Source: Steroidobacteraceae bacterium (lineage in GTDB: Bacteria > Pseudomonadota > Gammaproteobacteria > Steroidobacterales > Steroidobacteraceae). From it: 64,000 nt of DNA. Where the stretch lies: assembly GCA_025458905.1 (NCBI GenBank), contig JALORN010000011.1, forward strand, positions 24,384 to 88,383, given 5' to 3'. A program made the position numbers and the translations under genes. Below are positions 60,405 to 64,000 of the stretch, in pieces (position 1 is the stretch's first letter; the number at the start of each line of letters is the position of its first letter). The notes beneath the pieces are model-generated. The model was not told the DNA's origin and did no database searches. It was given only the letters and a program-made list of their open reading frames with translations.

Positions 60405-61010
60405 ATGCGTACGACCGCGGCGAACCGCGCGGGGCCGGGCGCCGGGGTGGTGCCGGTGCTCGCGGCGCGCGCCGCGGTGGCGGCCCGCTGCCGCATCCTC
60501 GGCATCGACCCGGGCTCGCGCCATACCGGCTACGGCATCGTCGAGTGCTCCGGTCCCGAGCTGCGCTGCCTCGTGCAGGGCCGCATCGACGTCGCCGGCG
60601 CGTCGCTCGCCGAGCGCCTGCACCGCATCCACGATGGCATCCGCGCGCTGCTCGCGCGCTTCGCGCCCGACGAGGTCGCGGTCGAGCGCGTGTTCGTCAA
60701 TCGCAACGTCGACAGCGCCCTGAAGCTCGGCCAGGCGCGCGGCGCCGCGCTCGCCGCCCTCGGCGCCGATGCGCGGGTGTTCGAGTACGCACCGCGCGCG
60801 GTCAAGCTCGCGACCGTCGGCTTCGGCGCCGCCGACAAGGCGCAGGTGGCGCACATGGTGCGCCAGCTGCTCGCGCTCGGTGCCGACGTCGCCCTCGCCA
60901 CCGACGCCTCCGATGCGCTCGCCGTCGCGCTGTGCCACGCGCACGCACGGCGCGTCGCAGCCTTCTCCGCGGTCCCCGCGCCGCGTCGCGCCGGGGCGAG
61001 CCGCTCGTGA
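60405..61010 (+). CDS. ruvC: Holliday junction endonuclease RuvC
   Basis: About 201 aa as called from the ATG at 60405; the conserved fold begins only at RCRILGIDPGSRHTGYGIVE, so a later GTG (near 60449) may be the true start. Catalytic acids: Asp in GIDPGS, Glu in EVAVERVFVNRNVDSALKLG, and the Asp pair in ATDASDALAVALCHAHA. RuvC cuts Holliday junctions with RuvAB. The stop overlaps the ruvA GTG. Divergent from relA, with 115 bp between. No SOS box was found. Confidence 0.93.
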   Translation: MRTTAANRAGPGAGVVPVLAARAAVAARCRILGIDPGSRHTGYGIVECSGPELRCLVQGRIDVAGASLAERLHRIHDGIRALLARFAPDEVAVERVFVNRNVDSALKLGQARGAALAALGADARVFEYAPRAVKLATVGFGAADKAQVAHMVRQLLALGADVALATDASDALAVALCHAHARRVAAFSAVPAPRRAGASRS

Positions 61011-61594
61011 TCGGCTCGCTGCGCGGCACGCTGGCGTGGAAGGCGCCACCGTCCCTGCTGCTCGAGGTGGGCGGGGTCGGCTACGAGCTCGAGGCGCCGA
61101 TGTCCACGTTCTACGGCCTGCCGCCTGCCGGCAGCGAGGTGCGCCTGCTGACGCACCTCGTGGTGCGCGAGGACGCGCAGGTGCTCTATGGCTTCGCCTC
61201 CGACGAGGAGCGCGGGCTGTTCCGCACGCTGCTGAAGGTCTCGGGCGTCGGCCCGAAGATCGCGCTCGGCATCCTCTCCGGCACCAGCGTCGAGGGCTTC
61301 CGCCAGTGCGTCGCCTCGCGCGACGTGTCGGCCCTGACCCGGATCCCCGGCGTCGGCCGCAAGACCGCCGAGCGCCTGATCGTCGAGATGCGCGACCGTC
61401 TCGACGGCGGCGCCCCGGCCGGCGCCGTCGCCGGCGAGCCGCCGCGACAGGGGCCGCAGGGTGAGGCCTTCTCGGCGCTGGTCGCGCTCGGCTATCGCCC
61501 GGCGGAGGCGACGAGCCTGCTCGAGTCGGTGGCGCACGACGCCGCCACCACCGAGGAGCTGATCCGCCGCGCGCTGCAGGGGGCTGACCGGTGA
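61007..61594 (+). CDS. ruvA: Holliday junction branch-migration protein RuvA
   Basis: 195 aa from a GTG at 61007 that overlaps the ruvC stop. Domain I is [30 protein letters not shown]; domain II has the helix-hairpin-helix repeats [18 protein letters not shown] and [23 protein letters not shown]; domain III ([19 protein letters not shown]) contacts RuvB. It binds junction DNA as a tetramer. Confidence 0.97.
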   Translation: MIGSLRGTLAWKAPPSLLLEVGGVGYELEAPMSTFYGLPPAGSEVRLLTHLVVREDAQVLYGFASDEERGLFRTLLKVSGVGPKIALGILSGTSVEGFRQCVASRDVSALTRIPGVGRKTAERLIVEMRDRLDGGAPAGAVAGEPPRQGPQGEAFSALVALGYRPAEATSLLESVAHDAATTEELIRRALQGADR

Positions 61595-62649
61595 GCGACG
61601 TGCAGCCGGATGCCCCGCCGGAACGCATGATCGATCCTGCCGCGCGGCGCGAGGACGAGGCCATCGACCGCGCGATCCGCCCCAAGCGGCTCGCCGACTA
61701 CGTCGGGCAGGCCCAGGTCAAGGAACAGCTCGAGATCTTCGTCGGCGCCGCGCGCGCGCGCGGCGAGGCGCTCGACCACGTGCTGATCTTCGGTCCCCCC
61801 GGCCTCGGCAAGACGACGCTCGCCAACATCCTCGCCGCCGAGCTCGGCGTGAGCCTGCGCCAGACCTCGGGCCCGGTGCTCGAGCGGCCCGGCGACCTCG
61901 CCGCGATCCTCACCAACCTGCAGCCGCGCGACGTGTTGTTCGTCGACGAGATCCACCGCCTCTCGCCGGTGGTCGAGGAGGTGCTGTACCCGGCGATGGA
62001 GGACTACCAGCTCGACATCATGATCGGCGAGGGGCCCGCGGCCCGCTCGATCAAGCTCGGGCTGCCGCCGTTCACGCTGGTCGGCGCGACGACGCGCGCC
62101 GGCCTCCTGACTTCGCCGCTGCGCGACCGCTTCGGGATCGTGCAGCGCCTCGAGTTCTACGACGTCGCGGACCTGACGCGCATCGTGCATCGCTCGGCGG
62201 GCATCCTCGGCGTGCCGATCGACGCCGGCGGCGCCGAGCGCATCGCGCAGCGCTCGCGCGGCACGCCGCGGATCGCGAACCGCCTGCTGCGCCGCGTGCG
62301 CGACTACGCCCAGGTGCGCGCCGACGGTGCCGTCGACGGCACGGTGGCCGCGGCGGCGCTCGACCTGCTGGAGGTCGACCCGGTTGGCTTCGACGCACTC
62401 GACCGCAAGCTGCTCACCACGATCATCGAAAAGTTCGACGGCGGCCCGGTCGGCATCGAGAGCCTCGCAGCGGCGATCGGCGAGGAGCGCGGCACTCTCG
62501 AGGACGTGATCGAACCCTACCTGATCCAGCAGGGGTACCTGATGCGCACCGCGCGCGGGCGCATGGCGACGCGCCACGCCTACCAGCACTTCGGCCTGCG
62601 CCCGCCGGCCGCCCCGGCCGCCGGCCAGCTGTTCGGGGACGCGCCATGA
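61591..62649 (+). CDS. ruvB: Holliday junction helicase motor RuvB
   Basis: 352 aa from a GTG at 61591, overlapping ruvA by 4 nt. Walker A GPPGLGKT at 68-75, Walker [13 protein letters not shown], sensor 1 [20 protein letters not shown], sensor 2 [20 protein letters not shown], and the C-terminal winged helix ([20 protein letters not shown]). The hexamer drives branch migration. Overlaps ybgC by 4 nt. Confidence 0.98.
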   Translation: MSDVQPDAPPERMIDPAARREDEAIDRAIRPKRLADYVGQAQVKEQLEIFVGAARARGEALDHVLIFGPPGLGKTTLANILAAELGVSLRQTSGPVLERPGDLAAILTNLQPRDVLFVDEIHRLSPVVEEVLYPAMEDYQLDIMIGEGPAARSIKLGLPPFTLVGATTRAGLLTSPLRDRFGIVQRLEFYDVADLTRIVHRSAGILGVPIDAGGAERIAQRSRGTPRIANRLLRRVRDYAQVRADGAVDGTVAAAALDLLEVDPVGFDALDRKLLTTIIEKFDGGPVGIESLAAAIGEERGTLEDVIEPYLIQQGYLMRTARGRMATRHAYQHFGLRPPAAPAAGQLFGDAP

Positions 62650-63113
62650 GCGCGGTGCCCCCGCAGGCCCGGCCGGGCAACGCCGCCGCCGCCACGGCCG
62701 TGCCGTTCGAGTGGCCGGTGCGCGTCTACTGGGAAGACACCGACGGCGGCGGCGTCGTGTACTACGCCAACTACCTCAAGTTCCTCGAGCGCGCGCGCAC
62801 CGAGTGGCTGCGCTGGCTCGGCTTCTCCCAGACGGCCCTCGCCGTCGATCCCGGAATCCTCTTCATGGTGGTCAACCTGCAGCTCGAATACCTGAGGCCG
62901 GCGCGGCTCGACGACGCCCTCGTCGTCACCTGCGAGCCGCGGCGCGACGGCCGCGTCTCGATGTCGATCCGCCAGCAGATCCTCCGCGATGCGCCGGGCC
63001 GCGAGCCGCTGGTGCTCGCCGAGGTGCGCGTGGCCTGCCTCGACGCCAGCTCGCGGCGCCCGCGGCGCATCCCGGACTTCGTGCCGGAGTCCGTGTCGGA
63101 GTCCGTGCGATGA
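62646..63113 (+). CDS. ybgC: Tol-Pal-associated acyl-CoA thioesterase YbgC
   Basis: 155 aa hot-dog fold. The 4HBT-type active site is [21 protein letters not shown] (Asp in ED-TD), with [17 protein letters not shown] following. YbgC hydrolyses short acyl-CoA or acyl-ACP esters and is encoded first in tol-pal operons. It overlaps ruvB and tolQ by 4 nt, linking the recombination and envelope operons. The last 20 residues are Arg/Ser/Glu-rich. Confidence 0.95.
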   Translation: MSAVPPQARPGNAAAATAVPFEWPVRVYWEDTDGGGVVYYANYLKFLERARTEWLRWLGFSQTALAVDPGILFMVVNLQLEYLRPARLDDALVVTCEPRRDGRVSMSIRQQILRDAPGREPLVLAEVRVACLDASSRRPRRIPDFVPESVSESVR

Positions 63114-63805
63114 GCGGCGGCGGCGAGATCTCCATCCTCGGGCTGATCGCCGAGGCCACGATCGTCGTGCAGCTGGTGATGCTCGCTCTCGCCGCAGCCT
63201 CGGTCTACTCCTGGACGATCATCTTCCAGAAGAAGCAGATGCTCGCCGGCGCCCGCGCCGACATGCTGCGCTTCGAGAAGGAGTTCTGGTCGGGCACCGA
63301 CCTCGCGACCCTGTACCGCGGCATCGACGCCCGCGGCGACAAGGTCGGCGGCATCGAGGCGATCTTCCACGGCGGGTTCCGCGAGTTCGCGCGGCTGCGC
63401 CAGCAGGGCGTGACCGCGCCGGACGTGCTGCTCGAGGGTGCGCGCCGATCGATGAAGGCGCAGCAGATCAAGGAGGTCGAGCGCCTCGAGCACAGCCTCT
63501 CGACCCTCGCGACGGTCGGTTCCACGAGCCCCTACGTGGGTCTCTTCGGTACGGTGTGGGGCATCATGCACGCCTTCATCGGCCTCGGCTCGGTGCAGCA
63601 GGCGACGCTCGCGACCGTGGCCCCCGGCATCGCTGAGGCGCTGATCGCCACAGCGATCGGCCTGGTCGCCGCGATCCCCGCGGTGGTCGCCTACAACCGC
63701 TTCGCCGACCAGGTGGGGCGGCTCGAGCAACGCTACGACGCGTTCATGGAAGAGTTCTCGACGATCCTGCAGCGCCACTCGACCCGCGGCGCGCAGGGCG
63801 GCTGA
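63110..63805 (+). CDS. tolQ: Tol-Pal system proton-channel subunit TolQ
   Basis: 231 aa from the ATG at 63110. Three membrane helices: about 10-35 (GLIAEATIVVQLVMLALAAASV), 135-160 (GSTSPYVGLFGTVWGIMHAF) and 170-200 (TVAPGIAEALIATAIGLVAAIP), with the cytoplasmic loop between 1 and 2. The Gly/Thr motifs in helices 2 and 3 form the proton path with TolR. It energises outer-membrane constriction at division. Confidence 0.96.
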   Translation: MSGGGEISILGLIAEATIVVQLVMLALAAASVYSWTIIFQKKQMLAGARADMLRFEKEFWSGTDLATLYRGIDARGDKVGGIEAIFHGGFREFARLRQQGVTAPDVLLEGARRSMKAQQIKEVERLEHSLSTLATVGSTSPYVGLFGTVWGIMHAFIGLGSVQQATLATVAPGIAEALIATAIGLVAAIPAVVAYNRFADQVGRLEQRYDAFMEEFSTILQRHSTRGAQGG

Positions 63806-63820
63806 GGCCGGGAGGCGACC

Positions 63821-64000
63821 ATGGCACAGGTGAACCGCGGCAGGCGTGCGATGGCCGACATCAACGTCGTGCCCTACATCGACGTGATGCTGGTGCTGCT
63901 CGTGATCTTCATGGTCACCGCACCGCTGATGAATCTCGGCGTCGACATCGATTTGCCGAAGAGCAATGCGCGGCCGGTCGAGCAGCCGAAGGATCCGATC
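63821..64000 (+). CDS. tolR: TolR, N-terminal part
   Basis: 60 codons are visible before the right edge. [20 protein letters not shown] is followed by the single helix with the proton-carrying Asp ([17 protein letters not shown], Asp about residue 21). The start is supported by GGAGG 6 nt upstream. TolR binds peptidoglycan and works with TolQ and TolA; the rest lies beyond the window. Confidence 0.95.
   Translation, partial: MAQVNRGRRAMADINVVPYIDVMLVLLVIFMVTAPLMNLGVDIDLPKSNARPVEQPKDPI

Overview
The window is chromosomal DNA from a high-GC (about 70% by eye) gammaproteobacterium that is not an enteric or a typical Pseudomonas. The evidence is gene order: yceD-rpmF-plsX-fabH; clpS-clpA / infA-aat-trxB / ftsK-lolA-rarA-crcB-serS (close to the Pseudomonas order); ruvC-ruvA-ruvB-ybgC-tolQ-tolR; and sucA-sucB-lpdA. 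A LexA box of the form CTGT-N8-ACAG is also present. Coding density is very high, many genes start with GTG or TTG, and neighbouring genes often overlap by 4 nt. The lineage is inferred (Xanthomonadales/Nevskiales/Steroidobacter-like); no 16S gene lies in the window.

Layout. 1-2.75 kb: end of yceD, then rpmF, plsX and fabH. 2.8-8.0 kb: an alanine-zipper lipoprotein, a methyltransferase, two glycosyltransferases and a large FAD oxidoreductase. 8.1-15.9 kb: a mutagenesis cassette lexA-(GST/glyoxalase fusion)-imuA-imuB-dnaE2 with a clear SOS box at lexA. 16.0-22.3 kb: a small acidic protein and a type II secretion block gspC-D-E-F on the minus strand. 22.7-28.6 kb: N-degron and translation genes clpS-clpA, infA, aat, a COG3146 acyltransferase-like gene and trxB. 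28.8-37.9 kb: ftsK, lolA, vanZ-like, rarA, crcB, serS, tRNA-Ser, a pseudouridine synthase, a methyltransferase and a guanidinium-type SMR exporter. 37.9-50.5 kb is the more accessory part: a TonB-dependent receptor, a heptad-rich lipoprotein, a polytopic membrane protein, a hybrid histidine kinase, a 25-residue membrane peptide with its own promoter, a GT2 glycosyltransferase, a membrane-anchored histidine phosphatase, a peroxiredoxin, tRNA-Ala and tRNA-Arg, a TPR plus beta-barrel protein resembling Slam proteins, and a DUF5658-type protein. 50.6-58.0 kb: the 2-oxoglutarate dehydrogenase operon, then a divergent pirin/LysR pair with conspicuous palindromes. 58.0-64.0 kb: relA, divergent ruvCAB-ybgC, and the start of the tol-pal operon, cut by the window edge in tolR.

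Most of the window is conserved housekeeping DNA. No prophage, insertion sequence, CRISPR array or recognisable defence system was seen. The points most worth following are the GST-VOC fusion inside the LexA/ImuAB/DnaE2 cassette; the isolated 25-aa membrane peptide gene with promoter, strong ribosome-binding site and a CRP-like palindrome; the pirin/LysR palindromes; the GspE without its zinc cysteines; and the COG3146 gene inside the N-degron cluster. All promoter, hairpin and start-codon calls were made by eye.
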